64,000 nt of DNA. It comes from Acidobacteriota bacterium. GTDB lineage: Bacteria > Acidobacteriota > Vicinamibacteria > Vicinamibacterales > 2-12-FULL-66-21. The notes below the pieces were generated by a model, which was not told the origin of the DNA, searched no databases, and saw only the letters and a list, made by a program, of their open reading frames with translations. This document shows, in pieces, positions 6,866 to 17,561 of the stretch. Within the stretch, counting starts at the first letter, position 1, and every line of letters begins with the position of its first letter. A program made the position numbers and the translations under genes. The stretch is from the NCBI GenBank assembly GCA_016184105.1, contig JACPDI010000022.1:124001-188000 (forward strand), given 5' to 3'.

Positions 6866-9325
6866 ATGAGACGGATCATCGTGACCCTGGCGGTCCTCTG
6901 CGCCGCCCCCGCATTCGCCCAGACACCGCCGCCGCCAGCGCCGAGCGTGGCCGCCCCGGCCTCGCCGCGCGTTGGGGGCAGCGTGACCACCGGCGTCCAG
7001 CAGTTCGACAACTCGTCCAACTCGAGCAAGCTCGGGGAGTATCGCGACCTGCGCGACGACTTCTTCCTCCCGAACGCCTCCATCAGCGGCAGCAACGCGG
7101 CGACCGGCTGGTTCTTCAACCTGAGCGCGTTCAATCTCACGCGGGACGACCAGACGATTCTCGCGCGCGGCGGCCGTCCGGGCGCGTGGAGCTTCCAGGC
7201 GGACTGGAACGAGACGCCGCACAACTTCAGCAACAAGGCGGTGACGCCGTACATCCGCCGCGGCCCCGGGCTCTTCGAGCTGCCGGCGACGGTTCCGATC
7301 GCGTTCAAGAAGCTCGCGACCGGCGCGGCTGACGCGAACGGCGTGCTCGCGAGCGATGCGCTCGTCGCCGCCTACCAGTCCACGTTTCTCGCGGCGACGC
7401 CGCTCGCGACGCAGACCAACACCGGGCATTTCGCGCTTGGCTGGAGCGAGTCCGACGCGATCAGCCTCGCGGTGGTCTACGACCGCCGCGAGAAGACCGG
7501 CCTGAAGGCCGCGTACGGACCAATCGGCGACCGTCCCCCGCGGACCCTCAACATCCAGTTGACCGAACCGGTGGACTACCGCACGAACGACATCACACTC
7601 TCCGCCGAGCACGACGGCGGCCGCTATCAGCTGCGGGCCGAGTATCTGTTCTCCGACTTTGCGAACCAGATCGACACGCTGCGCTGGCAGAACGCCTTCA
7701 CCACGGCGCCAGCCGGCGCCGAGTTCGACGTCTGGGATCGCCGCGTGGGGACGTACGGCGCCCGGCCCCTGCCGCCGGACAACCGCTATCACAACGCCAC
7801 GGCCAGCGCCGGCATCGACATGCCGCGCGACAGCCGCCTGACCGCGACCGTGTCGTACGGGCGTCTCGAACAGGACGAAACCCTGCTGCCGTACGCCACG
7901 TTCAACGCCATTGCCAATCCGGCGTTGCCGCGGAGCACGGCGGAGGCGCTCATCAAGACCACGCACCTCGCCGCCGACTACGTGATCGCGCCGGCGCCCC
8001 GGCTGAACGTCCGTGCGTTCTTCCGGCGCACCGATCTCGACAACGAGACTCCGTCCGACCGATGGCAGTACGTCACGTCGGACACCACGAGCCTCACCGG
8101 CACGGTGTCGTACGTGAACAAGCGCGTGAGCCTGCCCTACGCGTGGGACCGGCAGAACGCCGGGGCGGAGACGACGTGGCGGCTGCCGGCGCGCAGCACG
8201 TTCACGCTGGGATACGAGCGGGAGTCGATCGGCCGCGATTTCCGCGAGGCTGACACGACCGAGGACATGCTGCGCGCGACGTGGCGGATGCGGCCGGCGC
8301 GCGGCGTCTCCGTGCAGGGGCGCTACGTATACGGCACCAGGGACGGCGGCACCTACAACGGCACGGTCACACACGAAGGCTACTGGTACGCGCCGTCGGA
8401 GGCGAATGACAACAACAACCCGCTGCTGACGTTCGACAACCATCCCGATACGCGCCGCTACGACGTCTCCGACCGGGAGCGGCAGCAGTTCGACCTGACG
8501 CTCAACCTGACGCCGGGCGATCTGTACGCCGTCTCCGCGTTCGTACGCTATCGCAACGACGACTTCGCATCGGACGTCGTACCGACGCAGCCGCTGGCGG
8601 GCACCACGCTCGCCGACCGCAATGCCACCACGCCCGGCGATCAGCTCGGGCTGCTCGAAGACAGGCGGCTGCGATACGGCGTGGACCTCTTCGCGCAGCC
8701 GGGCGCGCGCGTCATGCTGAACGCGTTCCTGAACTTCGACGAGGGCACCAGCCTGGAGCGGTCGATCGAGTTCAATGAGAACAACAAGGCGAATCCGAGC
8801 GCCATTGCCAACTCGGTGCTCGGGCCGTGGACACGGGCGAGCAGCCAGTGGACCGCCGACTTCGACGATCGGACCTGGAGCGGCGGCCTGGGCGCAACGC
8901 TTCAGATCGTTCCTGAACGCCTGGTGCTGATCGCCGACTACACGGCTTCGCTCGCCGAGGTCGACATCACCTACGGGGGCTTCGGGCTCACCAGCTTCGA
9001 CGGCGCGCCGCTCGCGCCGAACCACGAGTTTGCGTTCTCGACGCCGCCGGTGATTCGCGAAGATCTCCAGGTCCTGAACCTGCGCTTCGAGATTCCGATC
9101 CGGTCAATCGTGCTGATCGCCGGCTACAGCTACGAGACCTACACGCTCGAGGACTGGCAGCAGGGATCGAGCGCGCCGTGGGTGGAAGCAGTCGGGAGCG
9201 GCACGTTCCTTCGGGACAGCTCGCGGTCCCATCAGTGGGGCAACCGGCTGTTCACCCTGGGCACGTACCTGGCGCCCAGCTACGACGCGCACGTGGGCTT
9301 CGCGGGGTTTAGGTACCGATTCTAG
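6866..9325 (+). CDS. MtrB/PioB-family outer-membrane beta-barrel partner of the decaheme cytochrome
   Basis: An 819-residue protein with a clean signal peptide (ending APAFAQ) and a perfect AAGGAGG 5 bases before ATG. The remainder is alternating polar/aromatic beta strands typical of a large porin and ends in FAGFRYRF, the C-terminal aromatic signature for BAM insertion. Position after the DmsE-like gene and the repeated NLTRDDQ and DRRVGTYG features fit MtrB/PioB proteins, which sheath MtrA-like cytochromes. It is longer than the roughly 700-residue Shewanella protein. No N-terminal CxxC is seen. No outer-surface MtrC/OmcA-type cytochrome follows, so the final acceptor is unknown. Confidence 0.88.
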   Translation: MRRIIVTLAVLCAAPAFAQTPPPPAPSVAAPASPRVGGSVTTGVQQFDNSSNSSKLGEYRDLRDDFFLPNASISGSNAATGWFFNLSAFNLTRDDQTILARGGRPGAWSFQADWNETPHNFSNKAVTPYIRRGPGLFELPATVPIAFKKLATGAADANGVLASDALVAAYQSTFLAATPLATQTNTGHFALGWSESDAISLAVVYDRREKTGLKAAYGPIGDRPPRTLNIQLTEPVDYRTNDITLSAEHDGGRYQLRAEYLFSDFANQIDTLRWQNAFTTAPAGAEFDVWDRRVGTYGARPLPPDNRYHNATASAGIDMPRDSRLTATVSYGRLEQDETLLPYATFNAIANPALPRSTAEALIKTTHLAADYVIAPAPRLNVRAFFRRTDLDNETPSDRWQYVTSDTTSLTGTVSYVNKRVSLPYAWDRQNAGAETTWRLPARSTFTLGYERESIGRDFREADTTEDMLRATWRMRPARGVSVQGRYVYGTRDGGTYNGTVTHEGYWYAPSEANDNNNPLLTFDNHPDTRRYDVSDRERQQFDLTLNLTPGDLYAVSAFVRYRNDDFASDVVPTQPLAGTTLADRNATTPGDQLGLLEDRRLRYGVDLFAQPGARVMLNAFLNFDEGTSLERSIEFNENNKANPSAIANSVLGPWTRASSQWTADFDDRTWSGGLGATLQIVPERLVLIADYTASLAEVDITYGGFGLTSFDGAPLAPNHEFAFSTPPVIREDLQVLNLRFEIPIRSIVLIAGYSYETYTLEDWQQGSSAPWVEAVGSGTFLRDSSRSHQWGNRLFTLGTYLAPSYDAHVGFAGFRYRF

Positions 9326-9484
9326 GGGGTTCGAGGGGGTCGAAGGGGTCGAGGGGTTCGAAGGGGTTCGAAGCGAGGGGTTCGAGAAGTTCGACGGGTT
9401 CCGGCTCCCGGCTCGCTGGAACGCATCGAACCATCGAACCTCTCGAACCCTTCGAACCCCCTCGAACCCCTCGAACCTTTCGAT
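9326..9484. repeat. TTCGA-rich inverted array between convergent genes
   Basis: Left half (9326-9398) is built of G-tracts joined to TTCGA (units of the GGGGTTCGA type). The right half (9426-9484) carries the complementary TCGAACCCC units, so the whole can fold into a long hairpin around a roughly 25-base loop. It starts at the base after the barrel stop codon and ends 4 bases before the stop of the convergent regulator gene. It may act as a bidirectional terminator. The array is irregular and has no CRISPR-like spacers. Confidence 0.8.
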
Positions 9485-9488
9485 TCAC

Positions 9489-10541
<1,053 letters not shown>

Positions 10542-10556
10542 AGGTCGTCCCTCCTC

Positions 10557-10781
10557 CTACACGACTTCGAGCTGCTCGAACTCGCGGATCTCGTCTCGCA
10601 GCGCCATCTCGACGCCCAGATACAGCGTCATATGGGCGCTGGGACACCCGGCACACATTCCCGTGAGCCGCACCCGCGCGTTGTTGCCGTCTACCCCTAC
10701 CAGCTCGATGTCGCCCCCATCTGCCTGGAGCAGCGGCCGAATCCGCTGCAGCACCGTTTCCACGCGCTCGCGAGAAACCAT
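10557..10781 (-). CDS. NifU C-terminal-like Fe-S scaffold protein
   Basis: A 74-residue stand-alone Nfu domain with the cluster-binding CxxC at Cys43 and Cys46 (GMCAGCPSAHMTL) and the family opening VLQRIRPLLQADGGDIELV. Such proteins carry or transfer [4Fe-4S] clusters in the cytoplasm. GAGGGG precedes the ATG. It lies first in a two-gene operon with the cysteine-containing sigma-54 activator, behind a consensus sigma-54 promoter at 10826-10840. This suggests delivery of a cluster to that activator or a shared response to Fe-S/redox state. That link is inferred from context only. Confidence 0.9.
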   Translation of the reverse strand: MVSRERVETVLQRIRPLLQADGGDIELVGVDGNNARVRLTGMCAGCPSAHMTLYLGVEMALRDEIREFEQLEVV

Positions 10782-10825
10782 CAGTCGCCCCTCAGTAATT
10801 TATGATTCCTGCCGACTTTCCGGCA

Positions 10826-10840
10826 GCAACGCCTGTGCCA
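10826..10840 (-). promoter_or_regulatory. Consensus sigma-54 (-24/-12) promoter of the nfu/activator operon
   Basis: Read on the minus strand: CTGGCAC, five bases, TTGCT, a full match to the TGGCAC-N5-TTGC consensus with correct spacing. The predicted start near 10814-10815 gives a leader of about 34 bases to the ATG at 10781. Because the second gene of the operon is itself a sigma-54 activator, autoregulation is likely. Confidence 0.72.
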
Positions 10841-10866
10841 GTGAACTTTTCGTCGATTTTCTGAGT

Positions 10867-10889
10867 AAAACGCGCTGGTCGCGCGTTTT
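10867..10889. terminator. AAAACGCGC/GCGCGTTTT inverted repeat: terminator or activator site
   Basis: Perfect 9-base arms around a 5-base loop. Read leftward it follows the NtrC-like gene that stops at 10941 and ends in TTTT, which suits an intrinsic terminator. Its centre is also about 64 bases upstream of the predicted sigma-54 start, so it could be an upstream activator site. The sequence alone cannot separate the two. Confidence 0.5.
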
Positions 10890-10940
10890 GCAATGGGGGC
10901 AGTCCACGGAGCGGGGAATTTTCCGCAGCGGGCCGGGGAA

Positions 10941-12302
<1,362 letters not shown>

Positions 12303-12307
12303 AGCCA

Positions 12308-12350
12308 CAATTATAGGCACAAGGCCCGAGGCTGCAGGCACGAGGGGGTG
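12308..12350. repeat. GCACAAGG/GCACGAGG heptamer element, short copy
   Basis: A run containing GGCACAAGGC, GAGGC and GGCACGAGG units in the gap between the two regulator genes. It is related to the larger element at 50013-50072, where CTCGTGC heptamers repeat in tandem. No coding role is seen. Confidence 0.5.
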
Positions 12351-12362
12351 ACTGGTGTCTGG

Positions 12363-12857
12363 TTAGGCTTCGCCCACCGCGTCTTCGACCAGCGTCACGA
12401 TGTGGTGGAGGTCGAACGGCTTGCTGACGACGTGGAAGGCGCCGAGGCGGAGGGCGTCCTCGGTGGTTTCCGGCGAGCCGTAGGCGGTCATCATGATGAC
12501 CGGCGTGGCGGGCGCGAGCTGCCGGATTTGCCGCAGCAGCCCGAGGTCCGCGCTGTCGGGCAGGCGCAGGTCGAGCAGGACGGCGTGGACCGCCGGCGCG
12601 TCCGGCGTGAAGCGCTGGAGCGCGCCGCGGGCATCCTCGGCTTCGACCACCTCGAAACCGGCCCTGGCGAGCCCCTCGTTGAGCGACCACCGGATCAGCA
12701 GCTCGTCATCGACGACGAGAACCCGGCGTGTGGGGGTTTTTTCGCGCCTTTCGGTGAATTTTCCGCCTTCCGCCGCGACGGGCGCGGGTGGCTGCGGGGT
12801 CGCGTTTTCGGCCGCGATTCCGGCGTCGTTGCGGTGCGGAAATGAAACTACTACCAT
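12363..12857 (-). CDS. Single-domain response regulator
   Basis: A 164-residue protein: a disordered, Pro-rich N-terminal 40 residues and one receiver domain (VVDDE at 48-52, Asp96 in AVLLDLRLPDSADLG, Lys in VVSKPF). There is no output domain, so it probably relays phosphate or acts by protein contact. The phrase RWSLNEGLARAGFEV closely resembles the receiver of the neighbouring NtrC-like protein (RWSLSERLSQDGHRV), pointing to a duplicated receiver. It is divergent from the histidine kinase at 12918, with 60 bases between starts. Confidence 0.88.
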   Translation of the reverse strand: MVVVSFPHRNDAGIAAENATPQPPAPVAAEGGKFTERREKTPTRRVLVVDDELLIRWSLNEGLARAGFEVVEAEDARGALQRFTPDAPAVHAVLLDLRLPDSADLGLLRQIRQLAPATPVIMMTAYGSPETTEDALRLGAFHVVSKPFDLHHIVTLVEDAVGEA

Positions 12858-12917
12858 GAGCGGAAGCTTGGTCCGACCCTCTCCCTACAAGTTCCGCGCC
12901 ACGAGGACCTGCACGCC

Positions 12918-14669
12918 ATGACACTCCCGCGGTCGGTGTGGCCGCTCGTCGGCTTTGCGACCGCGGCGGTCATCTTCCTGCTCGATATCACCCAGCCCGG
13001 GGGGATCGCTGTTGCGATCCTCTACGTTGTCGCGATCCTCATCGGCATGTGGACGCCGCAGGCGTACTACTCGCTCCTGGTCGCGGCCCTGGCGACGGCC
13101 CTGACGTGGATCGACATCCCGCTCTCGCCGCAGGGAGAGTACCGGATCGCGTTCATCAACCGCATGCTCGTGGTGATCTCGCTCTGGGTGACCGCCGTCC
13201 TCGTCGTGCAGCGGCGCGTGGCGCAGGAAGCGCTCGCCGAGCGCACGCGCCATGCCCAGCTGTATCTCGACGTCGCCGGGGTGATGCTCGTGGTGCTCGA
13301 TCGCCGGCAGCGCGTGCTGCTGCTGAACCGCAAGGCGCGCGAGCTGCTGCAGGTCTCCGAGCGCGACGTGCTCGGCCGGGACTGGTTCGACCTGTTCGTC
13401 CCCGAACGGGTGCGCGACGCGGTGCGTGCCGGCCACCTGCACTTCGTCGAGGGGGACGCCTCGCTCGAGACGGCGGATTACACCGTGCTGACGCGCGGCG
13501 GCGGCGAGCGGATGATCCACTGGCACCGCGCGATCATCCGCGACGCGTCGGGCGCCGTCATCGGATCGATCGGGTCTGGGGAGGACATGACCCCGACCCG
13601 CACGGCCGAGTCCGCCCTGCGCAAGACGATCAAGGACCTCCAGGACATCAAGTACGCGATCGACCAGGCGGCGATTGTCGCCACGACCGACGTGCACGGG
13701 AAGATCACGTACGCGAACGACAAGTTCTGTGAGATCTCGAAGTACCGGCGCGAGGAGCTGATCGGGCAGGATCACCGGATCATCAACTCCGGGTATCACT
13801 CCAAGGAGTACATCCGGGACCTGTGGCGGACGATCGCGCGCGGCCAGGTCTGGCGCGGCGAGATCAAGAACCGCGCGAAGGACGACACGACCTACTGGGT
13901 TGACACGACGATCGTCCCGTTCCTCGACGAGCGCGGGAAGCCGTACCAGTACATGGCCATCCGGTCGGACATCACCGACCGCAAGCGGCAGGAGGAACGG
14001 CTGCGCGAGCAGGCGGCCCTCGCGCGGCTCGGCGAGATGGCGGCCGTCGTCGCGCACGAGGTGAAGAACCCGCTCGCGGGCATCCGCGGCGCGCTCCAGA
14101 TCATCGGCACGCGGCTGCCGGCCGACACGCGCGATCGGTCGGTCATCGGCGACATCCTCACGCGCCTCGACTCGCTCAACAACATCGTCCAGGATCTGCT
14201 GCTGTTCGCGCGCCCGCGCACGCCGCGCGCCGACAAGGTGCCGCTCGGCACGCTCATCATGAGCACGCTCGAGCTGCTCAAGAAGGACCCGAATTTCGCG
14301 CGCGTCGAGGTCGCCGTGCACGGCAACGACCCGGTCGTCGAAGCCGACGCCGAGCAGCTGCAGACGGTCTTCACGAACCTGCTGCTGAACGCGGCGCAGG
14401 CGTCCGGAGGGTCAGGGCGCATCGACGTCGTGCTGGAGCCGCGCGATGGATGGTGCGACGTGAAAGTGCGCGACCACGGTCCGGGCATTCCGGCCGAGGT
14501 GCGCGAGCGGATCTTCGAGCCGTTCTTCACGACGAAGCACCGCGGCACCGGCCTTGGACTGCCGACCGCGAAGCGCGTGGTGGAGCTGCACCGCGGGACG
14601 ATCGCGGTCGCGGCGGCGGCCGGGGGCGGGACGGAAGTGACGGTGACGCTGCCGGCTCAGAGACAGTGA
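12918..14669 (+). CDS. PAS-domain sensor histidine kinase, NtrB-like
   Basis: A 583-residue membrane kinase. Three hydrophobic helices occupy residues 5-95. Two PAS domains follow (about 115-225 and 245-360), the second with ITYANDKFCEISKYRREELIG. The phospho-acceptor is His380 in VVAHEVKNPLAGIRG, and HATPase_c has LLLNAAQAS, DHGPGIP and GTGLGLPTAKRVVELH. The VAHEVKNPL form is typical of NtrB/AtoS-type kinases that pair with NtrC-type regulators, here encoded divergently. Its TGA is the outermost part of the palindrome at 14667-14735. Confidence 0.92.
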   Translation: MTLPRSVWPLVGFATAAVIFLLDITQPGGIAVAILYVVAILIGMWTPQAYYSLLVAALATALTWIDIPLSPQGEYRIAFINRMLVVISLWVTAVLVVQRRVAQEALAERTRHAQLYLDVAGVMLVVLDRRQRVLLLNRKARELLQVSERDVLGRDWFDLFVPERVRDAVRAGHLHFVEGDASLETADYTVLTRGGGERMIHWHRAIIRDASGAVIGSIGSGEDMTPTRTAESALRKTIKDLQDIKYAIDQAAIVATTDVHGKITYANDKFCEISKYRREELIGQDHRIINSGYHSKEYIRDLWRTIARGQVWRGEIKNRAKDDTTYWVDTTIVPFLDERGKPYQYMAIRSDITDRKRQEERLREQAALARLGEMAAVVAHEVKNPLAGIRGALQIIGTRLPADTRDRSVIGDILTRLDSLNNIVQDLLLFARPRTPRADKVPLGTLIMSTLELLKKDPNFARVEVAVHGNDPVVEADAEQLQTVFTNLLLNAAQASGGSGRIDVVLEPRDGWCDVKVRDHGPGIPAEVRERIFEPFFTTKHRGTGLGLPTAKRVVELHRGTIAVAAAAGGGTEVTVTLPAQRQ

Positions 14670-14735
14670 ATAAGTGGGACAGTCACACTTTTCCGCCGCG
14701 AATCAGCGGAAAAGTGTGACTGTCCCACTTATTCA
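14667..14735. repeat. Palindromic element copy 1, containing the stop codons of two convergent genes
   Basis: Perfect 30-base arms (14667-14696 and 14706-14735) around a 9-base loop. The arm reads TGAATAAGTGGGACAGTCAC then ACTTTTCCGC. The kinase stop (14667-14669) and the synthetase stop (14733-14735) are the two ends of the palindrome. It can form a long hairpin in either transcript. Copies of the same core lie at 22919, 27133, 45328 and 52517. Confidence 0.95.
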
Positions 14736-17405
14736 GTACACCACCCGCCTCGACAGCTGGCCGGCCCGCTTCTCGACGCGGATTCTCGCGTCGAGGATCT
14801 TGCCACCGCACTCGAGCACTTTGATCGGGTTGATGTCGAGTTCCTGGATCTCGGGGCACAGCTCGACCAGCGCGGACACGCGCAGCAGGGCCTCCCGCAG
14901 CGCGGGCTCGTCCACCGGCGCCGAGCCGCGATAGCCGCGCAGCAACTTCGCGCCGCGCACCTCCTGCAGCATCTCGGCGGCGTCGCAGTCGGTCAGCGGG
15001 TGGAGGCGGAACACCGAGTCCCGCAGCAGGTCCACGAGGATCCCCCCGCTGCCGCACGCCAGCACGGGCCCGAACGACGCGTCGTGCAGCGCCCCGATGA
15101 ACATCTCGACGCCGCCGGTGACCATCTCCTGCACGAGCACGCCGGACAGATCGACGCCGAAGTGTTCCTCGAACGATTCGTACGTGCGCCACGCCTCCTG
15201 CGGCGTCGCGATGCCGAGCCTGACCGCGCCGGCGTCGCTCTTGTGGACGATGTCCGGGCTGATCGCCTTCATCACGAGCGGGAAGCCGATCTCCTTGGCC
15301 GCCTGGACCGCTGCGTCCTTGTCGGTGACGAGGCGGCTTGCCGCCGCGGCGAGCCCGACGGCCCCGAGCATGGACGAGACTTCGGGCGGTGTGAGCCAGC
15401 CGCCGCCGCGCGCGAGCGCGCGCAGCATGATGGCCCGCACCGCGTCGCGGTTGATGCCCGGCAGCGCCGGCGCCACGCCCTCTTCACGCGCGCGCCACTC
15501 CGCGAAGCCCGCCACGCGCGACAGCGCGATCGCGGCCGACTCCGGGAACGGGTAGCACGGCACCGGCGTGAGCACGGTCGGCGCGCCATCGATCTGCATG
15601 AACGTCGCGACAATCGGCTTGCTCGCGCCCTTCGCGGCGCCCACAATCGCCCGCGCCACTGCTTCGGCTTCCGTCACGAGCGGCGGGATGAAGATCGTCA
15701 TGATCGCGTCGACGCGCTCGTCGGCCAGCAGGATGTCGAGCGCCCGCCGGAAGTGCTCGGCCGGCGCCGACGCCAGCATGTCCACGGGGTTCCCCACGCT
15801 CGCCGCCTCCGGGAGGAAGTGACGCAGCGCGGACTTGGTCTTCTCGGAGAGCGCGGGCAGCTCGAGCCCGTTCGCCTCGCACGCGTCCGCCGCGAGGATG
15901 CCGGGGCCGCCCGCGTTCGAGAGAATGGCCACGCGCCGGCCGCGCGGCAGCGGCTGGTTCGCGAGCAGCGCGGCCACGTCGAACATCTCGTCCAGCGTGT
16001 TGGTGCGGATGACGCCCGCCTGGCGGCACAGGGCGTCCACCACCGCGTCGCTCGTCGCGAGCGCGCCGGTATGCGACGAGGCCGCGCGAATCCCCGCACG
16101 CGACCGGCCGGATTTCACCGCCACGATCGGCTTGCGCCGCGAGATGCGCCGCGCGATCTGGCTGAACTTCTTCGGGTTCCCGAAGCTCTCGAGGTACAGC
16201 AGGATCACGTCCGTCCGGGGATCGTCGTCCCAGTACTGCAGCAGGTCGTTGCCCGATACGTCCGTCTTGTTGCCGATCGACGCGAAGCTCGAGATCCCGA
16301 TGTTCAGGCGCCGCGCCGAATCGAGAATGGCCACGCCAAGCGCGCCGCTCTGCGTGGACATCGCCACGCGCCCCGCGGGCGGGAACACCTGCGAAAAAGT
16401 GGCGTTCAGGTTCAGCGCCGGATCGGTGTTCAGGATCCCCATGCAGTTCGGCCCGATCAGGCGGATGCCCGCGGTGCGGATCTTCTCGAGCAGCTTCCGC
16501 TCGCGCTCCTTCCCTTCCGCCCCCGCCTCGCCGAACCCGGAGCTGATGACCAGGACGCCGCGCACCCCCTTGTCGATGCAGTCGTCGGCCGCATCGAGCA
16601 CGTCGGCCGCCGGCACGCAGATCACCGCCAGGTCCACCGGCCCCGGGATGCTCGCCACGCTCGGGTAGCTGCGCAGCCCCTCGATCTCCGAGGCGTACGG
16701 GTTGACCGGGTAGATTCCCCCGGTGAAGCCCGTACTCTTCAGGTTGTGCAGCACCTCGGCGCCGATCTTGCCGCGCGCGCGGTTGGCGCCGACCACGGCG
16801 ACGCCGCGCGGCTCGAAGAAGGCCTTCATCGACGCGACCGCCGCGTGCTGCGATCGCTCGGCCGCGCGCTCCTCGTACTCCGCCGTCCGTTCGAGCGAGA
16901 GGACGACGTGATACACGCCGCCGTCCACGTGGCGCTGCACGGCGAATCCGCACTCGAGGAACACTTCCATCATCCTGCGGTTTTCGCCGAGCACGTACGC
17001 GTTGAAGGTGCGGACGCCGCGCGTCGCCGCAATGTCGGCGAGCCGCTCCAGCATCCGCGTCCCGACGCCCCGCCCCTGGAGCCTGTCGGCGATCGCGAAC
17101 GCCACCTCGGCACGATCGGGCGTGGACGGCAACCGGTAGAACCCCGCCAGCGCCACGATGCCGCGGTGCGATTCGCCGACAATCGCGAACTCGTTCTCGT
17201 AATCGACCGTCGCCAGCGCCTTCACCCTGTGGACGTCAATGCGGGGCACCGCCATGAAGCGGAAGTACAGGCTCTCGGGCGACAGGCCCCGGAAGAATTC
17301 CAGGAGCGGCGGTTCATCCTCCGGTCGTACCGGGCGCAGCCGCAGCGTGGAGCCGTCGCGCAGAACGACATCTGACTCGAACTCGACAGGGTAGGTGAGG
17401 GGCAT
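14733..17405 (-). CDS. GNAT / ADP-forming acyl-CoA synthetase fusion (Pat/AcdAB-like)
   Basis: An 890-residue protein. The N-terminal GNAT acetyltransferase domain (about 1-170) has the acetyl-CoA loop DRLQGRGVGTRML. A CoA-binding Rossmann domain (GVAVVGANRARGKIG) and two succinyl-CoA-ligase-like domains follow, with the phospho-His region in SSHTGALATSD. A C-terminal ATP-grasp domain (FPLVMKAISPDIVHKSDAG) completes it. This is the Pat-like or NDP-forming acetate-CoA ligase architecture, used either for lysine acetylation of acyl-CoA synthetases or for acyl-CoA/acid conversion. Which activity dominates cannot be told. The ATG at 17405 starts just before the GNAT domain; upstream frame is not conserved-looking. 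Confidence 0.9.
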   Translation of the reverse strand: MPLTYPVEFESDVVLRDGSTLRLRPVRPEDEPPLLEFFRGLSPESLYFRFMAVPRIDVHRVKALATVDYENEFAIVGESHRGIVALAGFYRLPSTPDRAEVAFAIADRLQGRGVGTRMLERLADIAATRGVRTFNAYVLGENRRMMEVFLECGFAVQRHVDGGVYHVVLSLERTAEYEERAAERSQHAAVASMKAFFEPRGVAVVGANRARGKIGAEVLHNLKSTGFTGGIYPVNPYASEIEGLRSYPSVASIPGPVDLAVICVPAADVLDAADDCIDKGVRGVLVISSGFGEAGAEGKERERKLLEKIRTAGIRLIGPNCMGILNTDPALNLNATFSQVFPPAGRVAMSTQSGALGVAILDSARRLNIGISSFASIGNKTDVSGNDLLQYWDDDPRTDVILLYLESFGNPKKFSQIARRISRRKPIVAVKSGRSRAGIRAASSHTGALATSDAVVDALCRQAGVIRTNTLDEMFDVAALLANQPLPRGRRVAILSNAGGPGILAADACEANGLELPALSEKTKSALRHFLPEAASVGNPVDMLASAPAEHFRRALDILLADERVDAIMTIFIPPLVTEAEAVARAIVGAAKGASKPIVATFMQIDGAPTVLTPVPCYPFPESAAIALSRVAGFAEWRAREEGVAPALPGINRDAVRAIMLRALARGGGWLTPPEVSSMLGAVGLAAAASRLVTDKDAAVQAAKEIGFPLVMKAISPDIVHKSDAGAVRLGIATPQEAWRTYESFEEHFGVDLSGVLVQEMVTGGVEMFIGALHDASFGPVLACGSGGILVDLLRDSVFRLHPLTDCDAAEMLQEVRGAKLLRGYRGSAPVDEPALREALLRVSALVELCPEIQELDINPIKVLECGGKILDARIRVEKRAGQLSRRVVY

Positions 17406-17561
17406 AGCGCTGCGGACAGCGCCTGCGAACGTCGCGCCGCGCGCAGATGGGCGTAATTTCAATGGTTTGCGGGCCAACCTCGGCGGCGGCTGCCGGAAAT
17501 CCGGCACCTGTGCGAAGAGCACGAGGCCTCTGCGCGTTTCGCGCCTTCCGCGGGGAAGACT

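Noticed and set aside
6728-9025. 765-codon open frame opposite the barrel gene
   Set aside because: It is a shadow frame caused by high GC and codon bias; it has Arg/Val-rich low-complexity content, no domain and no start signal, while the plus strand encodes a clear barrel.
9326-9484. CRISPR-like array of short repeats
   Set aside because: Units are 7-10 bases, contiguous and degenerate, with no spacers, and the second half is the inverted complement.
12885-17375. Long frames opposite the histidine kinase (12885-14321) and the acyl-CoA synthetase (15000-17375)
   Set aside because: Composition is His/Arg/Asp-rich without any motif; they mirror well-supported genes on the other strand.
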